Positions 9,482 to 18,219 of a DNA stretch of 64,000 nucleotides are shown in pieces. The DNA is from Planctobacterium marinum. Lineage in GTDB: Bacteria; Pseudomonadota; Gammaproteobacteria; Enterobacterales; Alteromonadaceae. The first letter of the stretch is position 1. The number at the start of each line of letters is the position of its first letter. Made by a program: the position numbers and the translations under genes. The notes beneath the pieces are model-generated. The model was given only the letters and a program-made list of their open reading frames with translations, was not told the DNA's origin and ran no database searches. Where the stretch lies: positions 1 to 64,000 of the forward strand of contig NZ_JAJEWQ010000003.1 in assembly GCF_020687805.1 (NCBI RefSeq), written 5' to 3'.

Positions 9482-10174
9482 GTGCGCATCAAAATACTGC
9501 CAAAATTGGCTGCCCTATTGTTATTCATCAGTTCGCCTGTATGGGCGGAATATCGTGTTGTGATGGAACCTTCACCGCCGTTTCAATTTATTGTAGATAA
9601 TGAGTTGAGAGGGCCGGTGGCGCTATCAGTTCGCGCTAAATTTCAGGCCGCCAATCTGACCGCCAGATTTGAAATGTATCCCTGGAATCGCGCCTACAAC
9701 CTGGCTGCTACAGAAAAAAATGTTTTTATCAGCAATATCGCCCGAACACCTGAGCGAGAAAACTTATTCAAGTGGATTGGTGTGGTGCATTCTTTTAATT
9801 TTGCCCTGATCAGTATTAATGAACTTATCATTGCGGAAGAGCTGGACGACGTTCGCCCCTACACGATTGCCGTACAACGCAACGATATTGCGCACAACTA
9901 TCTGAAAAAGATGGGGTTTTCTGAAGACAAAAACCTGTTCGTTACGGCTGATATCACGGAATCCTGGCGATTACTGAACAAGTTGAAAGTGGATTTTGTA
10001 GTAGAAGATATCGATATTATCGACGTGATGGCCAGAGACTATCTGACCGAAGGAAAGACCGTCGCCCATCGTCTGTTGCTGCCGGAAATGCGTTTTGACA
10101 CCTGGCTTGCAGCCAACCCATCAATTAGCGATCAAACTATTCAATCCTTGACACAACTTTTCGAGCAGCCATAA
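9482..10174 (+). CDS. Periplasmic solute-binding protein-like (SBP_bac_3 family)
   Basis: About 230 residues. A GTG at 9482 is preferred (AAGG eight bases upstream) over the GTG at 9473. The N-terminus is a signal peptide ending SSPVWA before EYRVVMEPSPPFQF, the usual first strand of a family-3 binding protein. Conserved features include MYPWNRAYNLAA and a region like IAVQRNDIAHNYL. No permease or ATPase gene is adjacent, so this is one of the orphan binding proteins common in Alteromonadales and Shewanella; the ligand is unknown. It is followed by a TyrR-like box that belongs to the next gene. Confidence 0.75.
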   Translation: MRIKILPKLAALLLFISSPVWAEYRVVMEPSPPFQFIVDNELRGPVALSVRAKFQAANLTARFEMYPWNRAYNLAATEKNVFISNIARTPERENLFKWIGVVHSFNFALISINELIIAEELDDVRPYTIAVQRNDIAHNYLKKMGFSEDKNLFVTADITESWRLLNKLKVDFVVEDIDIIDVMARDYLTEGKTVAHRLLLPEMRFDTWLAANPSISDQTIQSLTQLFEQP

Positions 10175-10192
10175 GCCCTGTAAAAGTTGTAA

Positions 10193-10210
10193 TGTAAATA
10201 ATTCTTAACA
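10193..10210. promoter_or_regulatory. TyrR/PhhR-type operator upstream of phenylalanine hydroxylase
   Basis: TGTAAA-N6-TTAACA matches 11 of 12 positions of the known TyrR/PhhR box (TGTAAA-N6-TTTACA). It lies 178 bases before the start of the phenylalanine hydroxylase gene, suggesting control by an aromatic-amino-acid regulator encoded elsewhere. Confidence 0.65.
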
Positions 10211-10387
10211 TTTAAAGTCAACGTCAAAGCCGCCGGTCTATTGTTGCAGCCGGCAAATTTCACTAGATTTGTGCCCCATTGTTAGCCGTCAGGTCTAAAA
10301 TTAAACGACCAGCTGCAAATTGGCAGTACTCGCACTCTGAAAAGTGCAGCAGACGGCAAAGAGCCAATTTTATTCGAGGAATCCAAG

Positions 10388-12160
10388 GTGAATTCACAGC
10401 AAGAAATTATCGACAGCCTGCCCTCACATTTACGTCCCTTTATTGCATGGCAAGACTATCAGCTGTATACCCCCAGAGATCAGGCCGTATGGCGTTTTTT
10501 GATGCACCAACTGGTGCAAAATCTCAGTGAGTCAGCCCATCCAATCTATCTGGAAGGGTTGCGTAGAACCGGCATCAACATAGAAGAAATCCCCAAAATT
10601 GAGGTGATGAATGAACACCTTAATGACATCGGCTGGCGTGCAGCCGTAGTCGATGGTTTTATTCCTCCCGCCATTTTTATCGAGTTTTTAGCGCATCGGG
10701 TACTCGTGGTGGCGGTTAATATTCGTTCCTATGCGCATATGCTGTATACACCCGCCCCCGATATTATTCATGAATCGGCAGGCCACGCGCCTTTCATAAT
10801 CGATATTGACTATGCAGAATATCTGCAACGCATGGGTGAACTAGGTCGTCGCGTTATCACTAACAAAGGAGATATTGAGGTTTATGAAGCAATACGCGCT
10901 TTATCTATCGTAAAAGAAAGCCCCAATGCGAAAACGGAGGAAATTGATGCCGCAGAAGCTCACCTGAAAGACGCCATCGAGCGCAAAAAAGAAGAGCCTA
11001 TTTCAGAGGCTGCCTTGATGTCGCGCCTGCAATGGTGGACCACTGAGTATGGATTAGTCGGTACTATTGATGATTACAAGATATATGGTGCCGGCCTGCT
11101 TTCCTCTCTGGGAGAGAGCTTAAACTGTCTGAACGATGAGAAGGTAAAAAAACATCCACTAACCCTGCGTGCCATCGCCACCGATTACGACATTACCCGC
11201 GAACAACCTCAGCTGTTTGTGGCCCGTAGTTGTCGTCACTTAAGTCAGGTAGCCGAAGAATTTGCCAGAAATCTGGCCTGTTACAAGGGCGGTAAATATG
11301 GACTGGACATGGCGATACAGGCTGAAACAGTCAATACCGCTGTGTATAACTCAGGTCTGGAAGTCAGCGGGTTGTTTACCGATGTGATGTACGATCCGAT
11401 GGGCAACCCGGTTTACATTAAAACAACCGGACCAACACAACTGGCCTACGAGGAACAACAACTGAGTGGGCATGGCATCGAATACCACGAGCACGGCTTT
11501 GGTAGCCCGGTTGGCAAACTGGTGCAAATCACCAACTGTTTATCCACCTATCACATTGACGACCTGAGAGACCTGGGCATTGAAATTGGCAAACGGGTTA
11601 CACTTAACTTTTTGTCAGGTGTTACCGTCAAAGGCTTACTGAAAAACATCACCCGTCGCGATGGTAAGAATTTGTTGTTCACCTTTGAAGACTGTCGCGT
11701 TTCTGATCTGGACAACAATACCCTCTTTGACCCCGACTGGGGCATTTTCGATATGGCCGTGGGCTTCAAAATAGATTCCGTCTACGGTGGCTCAGCAGAC
11801 CCGGCCGCATATCCCTTGTATAACAATCCATCGGACACTGCGACTATTGCCGGGGATTATGATGACAGTACGCAACAGTTGTTTAACTGGTATGAAAAAG
11901 CACGACAGTACCGGGAAGATGACAGCATAACCGCCGCTCAGGTGGAAGATTTGATCCGCTCCTGTCAAAATGCGGTAGAGAATGAGTGGTTATTGATTTT
12001 TGAACTTTTTGAGCTGGCCGTTAAAGCCGGAGCTGATCAGGCATTAGCTGAATCTCTGGAAGCCAGATTAAACCACCTGTTAAACGATGAAACTGAAGAA
12101 AACCAAATTCTGATCCGCTATGGATTAAGCAGAATTGCAGCGCAAAAGGCAAATGCATGA
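10388..12160 (+). CDS. phhA: Phenylalanine 4-monooxygenase, long form
   Basis: 590 residues from a GTG with AGGA seven bases upstream. It belongs to the pterin-dependent aromatic amino acid hydroxylases: iron ligands are predicted as H128 and H133 in DIIHESAGHAPF, and E220 in WWTTEYGL. It converts phenylalanine to tyrosine with tetrahydrobiopterin and oxygen, the first step of phenylalanine catabolism. It is about twice the length of the usual bacterial enzyme (260-300 residues): the catalytic domain is in the first half, while residues about 300-590 carry an extra region seen in the long bacterial subfamily, of unknown role. Its stop overlaps the FMN reductase start by four bases, so the pair is one operon. 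Confidence 0.9.
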   Translation: MNSQQEIIDSLPSHLRPFIAWQDYQLYTPRDQAVWRFLMHQLVQNLSESAHPIYLEGLRRTGINIEEIPKIEVMNEHLNDIGWRAAVVDGFIPPAIFIEFLAHRVLVVAVNIRSYAHMLYTPAPDIIHESAGHAPFIIDIDYAEYLQRMGELGRRVITNKGDIEVYEAIRALSIVKESPNAKTEEIDAAEAHLKDAIERKKEEPISEAALMSRLQWWTTEYGLVGTIDDYKIYGAGLLSSLGESLNCLNDEKVKKHPLTLRAIATDYDITREQPQLFVARSCRHLSQVAEEFARNLACYKGGKYGLDMAIQAETVNTAVYNSGLEVSGLFTDVMYDPMGNPVYIKTTGPTQLAYEEQQLSGHGIEYHEHGFGSPVGKLVQITNCLSTYHIDDLRDLGIEIGKRVTLNFLSGVTVKGLLKNITRRDGKNLLFTFEDCRVSDLDNNTLFDPDWGIFDMAVGFKIDSVYGGSADPAAYPLYNNPSDTATIAGDYDDSTQQLFNWYEKARQYREDDSITAAQVEDLIRSCQNAVENEWLLIFELFELAVKAGADQALAESLEARLNHLLNDETEENQILIRYGLSRIAAQKANA

Positions 12161-12759
12161 ATAAAATTACTATTATCTCCGGCAGTCACCGCGAAGGCTC
12201 TGAAAGCCTTAAAATTTCCCGGGTGATGAAAGAAAAACTGGAAGCCCACTCCAACTGCGACAATGTTGAAATTATCGATTTAGCCGAAGTAAAGTTACCT
12301 TTCTGGAGCGAATCTTACACAGCTGACGAAAAAGAAGTTATCGATAAAGTAGCAAAACAACTTGAATCCTCTGATGGTTTTGTGGTGGTGAGTCCGGAAT
12401 GGCATGGCATGGTCACATCGGCCCTTAAAAACTTGTTTTTATTGTTTACCAGCAAACAGTTTGCCCACAAGCCAGGCCTGATTGTTTCTGTTTCCGCCAG
12501 CGTCGGTGGTAGCTATCCCATCAATGAATTACGTACCAGCAGCTACAAAAACAGCCGTCTGTGCTATCTGCCGGAACACTTAATTGTGCGCCACGCGGGT
12601 ACTATCTTTAACGGTAAAGATGACGACGACAAGAAAACCGAAGCATACATTGGTAAACGCGCATTGGCTTGTGCCGGAATGCTTTTAGCTTATTCGGATG
12701 CGTTGCGCACTGCCCGTGAAATGATGCCGGATATGAGTGATTTTCCAAACGGTATGTGA
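12157..12759 (+). CDS. NAD(P)H-dependent FMN reductase family protein
   Basis: 200 residues, flavodoxin-like fold. The FMN phosphate loop GSHREGSES is at residues 9-17, and the segment VVVSPEWHGMVTSALKN (about 76-92) is the family's flavin-binding region. Such enzymes reduce flavins or quinones with NAD(P)H. The ATGA overlap with the phenylalanine hydroxylase gene suggests a linked role, perhaps supplying electrons or recycling the oxidised pterin cofactor; that link is inference. A terminator follows 28 bases after the stop. Confidence 0.82.
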   Translation: MNKITIISGSHREGSESLKISRVMKEKLEAHSNCDNVEIIDLAEVKLPFWSESYTADEKEVIDKVAKQLESSDGFVVVSPEWHGMVTSALKNLFLLFTSKQFAHKPGLIVSVSASVGGSYPINELRTSSYKNSRLCYLPEHLIVRHAGTIFNGKDDDDKKTEAYIGKRALACAGMLLAYSDALRTAREMMPDMSDFPNGM

Positions 12760-12787
12760 TACCAGTGTAAGCAAAATTAGCTCACTA

Positions 12788-12815
12788 AAAGCACCACACA
12801 TAGTGGTGCTTTTTT
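12788..12815. terminator. Bidirectional terminator between the FMN reductase and GIY-YIG genes
   Basis: Stem AAAGCACCAC/GTGGTGCTTT, loop ACATA, with T-runs on both strands. It closes the hydroxylase operon on the plus strand and the nine-gene minus-strand unit on the other. Confidence 0.88.
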
Positions 12816-13092
12816 ATTGCTCCTCAGAAAAATCAAAGTACACGGGATTGGGTGCCTGCTTTACCAGGTCTTCCTTTTGTTTTTTGGTTAGCGCTTTAAT
12901 CTGATATTCGTATTTTGATGCCAGTGAACGTCCGTCAACCGCCATAAACCACACCAGTTCAAAAGGTTTGTTGCGCAGGTATTTAGCACCAGTCCCTTTG
13001 CGATGGGCAGCCATTCGGCTCTCCAGATCGTTACTGATACCACAATACAGCGCCTGTGTTTTTTCAACCCGCAACAAATAAACAAACCACAT
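12814..13092 (-). CDS. GIY-YIG nuclease-superfamily protein (YhbQ/UPF0213-like)
   Basis: 92 residues from ATG 13092 (MWFVYLLR...). The GIY-YIG core appears as WFVYLLR and LYCGISND, followed by RMAAHRKGTGAKYLR and a catalytic-type Glu in KYEYQIKALTKKQKE. These small single-domain proteins belong to a nuclease superfamily; cellular roles are poorly known. Its start codon shares one base with the stop of the upstream membrane-protein gene, so it is translated as the last gene of the MoxR/TldD unit, though a functional link is not shown. Confidence 0.85.
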   Translation of the reverse strand: MWFVYLLRVEKTQALYCGISNDLESRMAAHRKGTGAKYLRNKPFELVWFMAVDGRSLASKYEYQIKALTKKQKEDLVKQAPNPVYFDFSEEQ

Positions 13093-14843
13093 CAACGTTT
13101 TCGCCACCAAAGGTATGCGGCAGAAAATAACCACAACAGAGCAAACCAATAAGCTGTAAGCGGACGATAGTAGGTCTCTGTTTTCTCCGGAGTTGCTGAA
13201 CTGCGACGGTTTAATTCATCGATGGTTTGATGTATCTGAAAGGCGCGGATATCAGCAAAGGCGTCAGGCTCATAGGCATAAACGGCTGAACTATGAGCCA
13301 CATCTGCATTTTCTAATATCAACTGATACCAGCCGGATTGTGTTGGCCAGAAATAGCCACAGGCCATTGAATCTCGTTGAGGCGCTGCCGTCAGGGGAAT
13401 AGCATATTGCTCGGTGCCGGATTTGATGCTGAGCCGGGCTTCTGGCGACGTTACCAAAGCACAAACCTTGGTGCGCCAGTTAACATGGTTAATGACATTG
13501 GGCTCCTGAGGCAAAATACGCCCATGTGCATACAGTGGTAGAGCCGCGGAGATAAGTGTTTGCCAGTAGCGACTGTAAGCCGTACGTTGCTGTTCTCGCT
13601 GTAAGACAAAACTGTCTGACAACAGGCTAATGACAATACTGCCCGCCCCTAACCGGTGCTTCACCGCGACGGTCTGCCCCTGTCCGGTACGTATTAATGT
13701 CTCCCCCATATCAGAATCCGGGAAACGCAGTTCGGCAACCTTTAGCGCTGCCTCAAACTGAAAATCAGATAGCCAGAACGGCTGCACATTCTGTTCACCC
13801 GATTGATAATTTTCCAATTCTATGCCCAATTTCAACAACCAGGCAAAATCCACCAGGCTTTCATCCGCCAGCACAATGAGTCCTTTACCGGCACGCACCT
13901 CATTCTCAAGAGACCCCAGCTGAACCGGATTTAAGCGGCTCAGCTTGCGGCCATCCATCACCAAAAGCCGGCTGTTATCACGGTTTTGCCCGTCATCAGA
14001 TTTTTGCGTCAGGGTTTTGTTTTTACTGATATCGATGTCAGTCATCACCGACTGAGCATCAGCCAATAACCAGTTTTTCAGATTATTGAGTTCTGCATTG
14101 GGGGCCGATGCCCAAATCAGGGTGTTTTCCTGAGTTCCGTTTTGTACGTATAAATGTAAATCTGCCAGCAAAGTATGGTCAGCACTTTTCAGTTGATAAT
14201 GTACCGGCCCCGCCGCTTTAGGAATAACCTGCAATCTAAAAGGCTCTCCTGATTTAACCGTAACACGCCCTACCGTTTCCCCTGCGATATCCAATAAATT
14301 CAGCTGCTGTAAAGACTTATCCAAAAAATAATAGCGACCTGCAATGGTTAACGTCTGGCCCAGATACAACTGTTTTTGCCAATTGAGCTGGCTGAATCCC
14401 TGTTTGGGCGCATTCTGCATAACACTGATGCTTTCGACGTTTAACTGCGCTACCTCTGATAGCGGAAATTGTGCACCATTCAACTGCAATTGCGACAGCG
14501 TTGGATATATCACTGACAGAGCCTCAAGGCTCATTACAGCAGACATATCAGGAAAATGAGGATTAACCCCCAGGCTGATGTTATCCCCTTTGGGTAACAC
14601 CGGCATCGGATCTGCATCCGGCAGATGCAGGGTGACGACCTGCCCAACGGTATCCGCTATTTTGGGTTGCAGGATCAAACCACTGATCGCCAAAAAAATA
14701 CCAAGATAGGCCAACATCGCCAGGGTATTGGCAGCAACCGGGTATGGTCGGTGCTGCAATGTCAGTCGCACTGCAAAACTGCAAATCAGCAGAAGCCCTA
14801 TTAACAACATCCACTGCCAGACAGAAGGCTGCTCGATAATCAC
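13092..14843 (-). CDS. Membrane-anchored protein of the MoxR/DUF58 cluster, function unknown
   Basis: 583 residues. Two hydrophobic segments lie at the N-terminus (about 10-28 and 38-60) and one at the C-terminus (about 560-580, before WWRKR), so most of the chain is probably periplasmic. The middle (about 265-420) resembles the glutamine-amidotransferase-like domain often found in proteins of BatA clusters (LLVMDGRKLSRLNPVQLGSLENEVRAG is read as strand-helix elements; no catalytic triad seen). It overlaps DUF4175 upstream by four bases and GIY-YIG downstream by one. I cannot assign an activity. Confidence 0.7.
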   Translation of the reverse strand: MIIEQPSVWQWMLLIGLLLICSFAVRLTLQHRPYPVAANTLAMLAYLGIFLAISGLILQPKIADTVGQVVTLHLPDADPMPVLPKGDNISLGVNPHFPDMSAVMSLEALSVIYPTLSQLQLNGAQFPLSEVAQLNVESISVMQNAPKQGFSQLNWQKQLYLGQTLTIAGRYYFLDKSLQQLNLLDIAGETVGRVTVKSGEPFRLQVIPKAAGPVHYQLKSADHTLLADLHLYVQNGTQENTLIWASAPNAELNNLKNWLLADAQSVMTDIDISKNKTLTQKSDDGQNRDNSRLLVMDGRKLSRLNPVQLGSLENEVRAGKGLIVLADESLVDFAWLLKLGIELENYQSGEQNVQPFWLSDFQFEAALKVAELRFPDSDMGETLIRTGQGQTVAVKHRLGAGSIVISLLSDSFVLQREQQRTAYSRYWQTLISAALPLYAHGRILPQEPNVINHVNWRTKVCALVTSPEARLSIKSGTEQYAIPLTAAPQRDSMACGYFWPTQSGWYQLILENADVAHSSAVYAYEPDAFADIRAFQIHQTIDELNRRSSATPEKTETYYRPLTAYWFALLWLFSAAYLWWRKR

Positions 14844-17119
14844 TGTGCCTCCTGATACTGGCTCGTTGTCATTGTTTCGGTGCTCAAATAATTTCTCTGA
14901 TGAATAAAGGGCTCCGCCTGAGGCTCAGCCAACAGTTGCCAGAACTTTTGCACCAGCCGTTGCTGACAATCAGGACAACTCTTTGGTTGATATTGTTGAT
15001 TGGCCAGAATCGTTTCTAATTGCACCTGGGTCTGAATCAAGGCGGGCCGATTGGGTACCTGGGATTTAATCCAGGCCAGTACCTCTGTTAACAATTTTAC
15101 GGTATCAGTATCTGGCGAGCCACTGCCCATCGCAACGCCCTGGTAGGCACTTAGCAATAACGCCTGGCTGTTATCATCGGCCTGAAATTGCACGCCTGTT
15201 TGCGGGCTTAACACCCCATCGAGTTCGCCTGTTAATCTCTTCTCTTCTGAAACAGGTGGCGGTTCAAATCCCAACCGTTTAACGTAAATACGATCCGCCT
15301 GGCGGGCCAGTTTCAGGTATTTGAGCGCCTCTTCTTCAAAGGGCAGTGCCTTGTCCGGCTCTCCTAACATCAGGTGTAATTCGGCACTCCACATTTGTTC
15401 CACTGAACGCTTCATATAGGCCCTGGGATTATATTTAATGACGGGACCGATATCGGCGTCCCCATGGTTATGCCCATACTGATTGATCAAAGCCATCCTG
15501 CCACTCAAATCACCACCAATGCTGTCTTCACCGTGCCCATGATGTGCATGCCCTGCCTGATGCGATAGCTCAGGCCTGGGGGATTGCTCTTCCTTTGAGT
15601 CATGCTCATGACTACCAGTGTTCAGATGCGGCGCAAACTGACTTTCTGCCCCTTGCTCGTGCACTTTGTGATGCTGTTTTGAATGTTCGTGCTCATCTTC
15701 ATGGTGCTCCACTTCCGACACCACATACATGTCCACACCTTCAAACTCATCACCTAAGTATTGTCCATAACGCTGCTTTAGGTCCGATTGAGCCAGTCCC
15801 AGCTGGCGGGAGGTTTCATTAAACACGGCCTTGTCCAGTTGCTCTTTGTCCTGCATTAACTGTTTGGTTTCAATAATGATTTGTCGTTGGCTTTTGAAAT
15901 ACTCCAACTCGAGGTCTGTTACTATGCCCTCTGCGGTGATTACTGCGGCTTCTTCATCTAACCATTTCACAATCAGGGTAGGAGATTTACCTTCCTGTGC
16001 CCCCGAAGGTAAGTTGTCCCAGGCCACAATACTGAGATACAGCTCGTCGCCGGGTGTCATCTCAAGGTTTCGCAAATCCCAGTTTAGTTGCAAGGCCTGT
16101 TGTTTTTGACCTGACTGAAAGTTATCTAATGGCCGCTCCAGATCACGAAATTTCACCGCTTCACCACTGCCCCGGGCCAACGACATTCTCACTCTGGCTT
16201 CTGACAACCCAAAATCATCAGTGAGTACCACGCTCAACTGCAATTGCGGTTGCTGTTCTCTGGCAAAGACCAGGGTGGATGATGGCAACTCAGTAAAACG
16301 CACAGTAGGCACTCTGTCAGGCTGTACCAGAATGCTGTAAAAGCCCTGTTGATACACCTCATCGCCTACCCGCAAATGATAACTCTGACTCTGGGTCAGC
16401 CGCGCATTAAATCGCGCTGTGTTACCCTGCCATTGGGGTATCAGAGTTTCACCGTCTGATAATTTTAAGGCGAGTTGTTCAACTTGCTGGTTGAAGCTCA
16501 ACAGCCATTCAATATCGCTGTCCTGCCAGCTTTCGATGTTCAGCTGCTGAAACTGTTGTTCCGGCAGTTGCATGTAATCCGGAGCACTGACCCGCACCTG
16601 AGTCGATTCCAGTACCACAACGTTTGGATTATCACTACGTACAGTGCTTATCGGAGTGGATGGAATTAACGGCAGCCAGAAAACAACAGCAGCGAATAGC
16701 AGCAGTACTGGTAACTGATACCGCACCGGCGGCAGTGTTTGGGTAAATTGCGTTTTTGATATCTGCTCAAGAGCTTGTTGGGTCCGGGCTTTCTGCAGAC
16801 TTTCCAATTGATTTAAAGTGTGCGGCTGCAACAACAATTGCGTGCTGTATTGCAGCGCATCAAAGTGTTGGTTTAAATGCCTGGCCAGTTGCGCCAGCGG
16901 TATCGCGCTAAACCCTCCGCGTAAAACCAGCACCAGAAACGTCAAGAAACTCAGGCACCCGGCAATGCCAAATCCCATCGAGAGTGAGCTTATCAGTTTC
17001 CAATCTATCAGTAGTTTGCACATGGATGCGAAAAATAACGAAAACGCCAGCCACATCAGGAATGTTTGTATCGCTCTGCGTTTTCGCAATACAGACTGAA
17101 AAACTGTTAACTGACTCAT
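14840..17119 (-). CDS. DUF4175-type membrane protein with histidine-rich stretch
   Basis: 759 residues. Transmembrane segments are visible near the N-terminus (about 18-37, 45-66) and at about 150-168, a layout like the DUF4175 family found in MoxR/BatA clusters. The central part is beta-rich, then coiled-coil-like helices (about 400-460). Residues about 467-545 are extremely rich in His, Glu and Asp (for example HHEDEHEHSKQHH and HAGHAHHGHGED types of run), suggesting metal binding. The C-terminus contains a CPDC pair. Both ends overlap neighbours by four bases, so it is firmly within the operon. Family assignment is moderate; the His-rich stretch is seen directly. Confidence 0.7.
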   Translation of the reverse strand: MSQLTVFQSVLRKRRAIQTFLMWLAFSLFFASMCKLLIDWKLISSLSMGFGIAGCLSFLTFLVLVLRGGFSAIPLAQLARHLNQHFDALQYSTQLLLQPHTLNQLESLQKARTQQALEQISKTQFTQTLPPVRYQLPVLLLFAAVVFWLPLIPSTPISTVRSDNPNVVVLESTQVRVSAPDYMQLPEQQFQQLNIESWQDSDIEWLLSFNQQVEQLALKLSDGETLIPQWQGNTARFNARLTQSQSYHLRVGDEVYQQGFYSILVQPDRVPTVRFTELPSSTLVFAREQQPQLQLSVVLTDDFGLSEARVRMSLARGSGEAVKFRDLERPLDNFQSGQKQQALQLNWDLRNLEMTPGDELYLSIVAWDNLPSGAQEGKSPTLIVKWLDEEAAVITAEGIVTDLELEYFKSQRQIIIETKQLMQDKEQLDKAVFNETSRQLGLAQSDLKQRYGQYLGDEFEGVDMYVVSEVEHHEDEHEHSKQHHKVHEQGAESQFAPHLNTGSHEHDSKEEQSPRPELSHQAGHAHHGHGEDSIGGDLSGRMALINQYGHNHGDADIGPVIKYNPRAYMKRSVEQMWSAELHLMLGEPDKALPFEEEALKYLKLARQADRIYVKRLGFEPPPVSEEKRLTGELDGVLSPQTGVQFQADDNSQALLLSAYQGVAMGSGSPDTDTVKLLTEVLAWIKSQVPNRPALIQTQVQLETILANQQYQPKSCPDCQQRLVQKFWQLLAEPQAEPFIHQRNYLSTETMTTSQYQEAQ

Positions 17120-18219
17120 TCAGCCAACCTCTGTTTATTCAGTTTAAAGCTCAGCAGACGCTCCCCTAACCACACCAGCAACAATGCTAAAAGTAACAGT
17201 TCCTGCCAGGGCTGCTTTACCGGGTGACCTGATTGAGAACGCTGTAGTTGCTCACTCACCTGGTTTGCCGCAATTGCTCCTTCGCGACCTGCATTGTGAT
17301 ACAGAGCCAATAGAGACGCCGCAAACCAGGGTTGCTCTGGCCATGAATCCAGTTTTGTAAGCAATTCAGGATGAAATAAATGATGTATCTGACCGGAGAA
17401 AAACTGGCGCAGTGTTATCGGCAAACCATCGTCGTTAAACCCTGCCACCAGTGAGTGCACCTGAGGCTGTTCTGCATGGCTGAATATCTGAGCAGAAGCA
17501 TTTAATAGGCTAAAGTGCGATTCCTGCAATGGCTGTCCGCTGAGATTGATCAGCATGTCATAATTATGAGTTTCAGACCTGGTCGTTGAATACAACTGCA
17601 CATCCACCTGTAACTTTGGCAAAGTCTGTAATTTCTGCGCCATTAGATTTGCCAGAGATTGCGTTGTACCAGAGGCTAAAATTAACCAATTTGCTGCATC
17701 GGCGGGCCCCCGATATTGCTCAGCGATATGCCAGAAAATATTGTCACGGCCTGCTACTCTGAATTCGGGCACCATAGCGGCACTATTGCGCACAAATACA
17801 TGTTGAGAACTGGCCGCAGGCAACTGCGCCAGAGTGGCCATTAATTCAGCTCCACTTACGTCTTTGCGTATTAATGTGGCGCCCTCACTCAACAATTCTG
17901 TGTATTGGTTTTGTTGCTGCGTTGAGAAATGCTGTGGCCAGTCTCCGGGCACCAACACATAAGATTGCGACGATTTAACTGCAGGTAATAACCACTGTGC
18001 CAGTAGTAACGCCATCAGCACAATCATCAAGCAACGCAGCAACAGCAACCACCATTGCTGAATCCGGTAATTGGGTTGTTGCGTTTGTTTAGCCTTCAGC
18101 AAAAATTGCAGGCTGCCCAGATAAATGTGTTTGCCTTTATCCGGATCTAACAAATGAATGATAACCGGCACCACTATCGCCAGCGCAAACAGCAAGCCCA
18201 GTGGCAATAAAAAGCTCAT
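17116..18219 (-). CDS. BatA-domain membrane protein
   Basis: 367 residues. The N-terminus MSFLLPLGLLFALAIVVPVIIHLL is the first transmembrane helix of the BatA (aerotolerance regulator N-terminal) domain, followed by the short basic loop and second helix (WWLLLLRCLMIVLMALLLAQWLL). A third helix lies at the C-terminus (LLLLALLLVWLGERLL). BatA proteins act with MoxR ATPases and DUF58 proteins. No intact VWA MIDAS motif is visible, so it may be a structural subunit. It overlaps its neighbours by four bases at each end. Confidence 0.78.
   Translation of the reverse strand: MSFLLPLGLLFALAIVVPVIIHLLDPDKGKHIYLGSLQFLLKAKQTQQPNYRIQQWWLLLLRCLMIVLMALLLAQWLLPAVKSSQSYVLVPGDWPQHFSTQQQNQYTELLSEGATLIRKDVSGAELMATLAQLPAASSQHVFVRNSAAMVPEFRVAGRDNIFWHIAEQYRGPADAANWLILASGTTQSLANLMAQKLQTLPKLQVDVQLYSTTRSETHNYDMLINLSGQPLQESHFSLLNASAQIFSHAEQPQVHSLVAGFNDDGLPITLRQFFSGQIHHLFHPELLTKLDSWPEQPWFAASLLALYHNAGREGAIAANQVSEQLQRSQSGHPVKQPWQELLLLALLLVWLGERLLSFKLNKQRLAE

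Noticed and set aside
10211-10387. Possible sigma54 promoter (TTGGCAG...CGCAC) before phenylalanine hydroxylase
   Set aside because: The GG and GC elements are 8 bases apart rather than the required 10.
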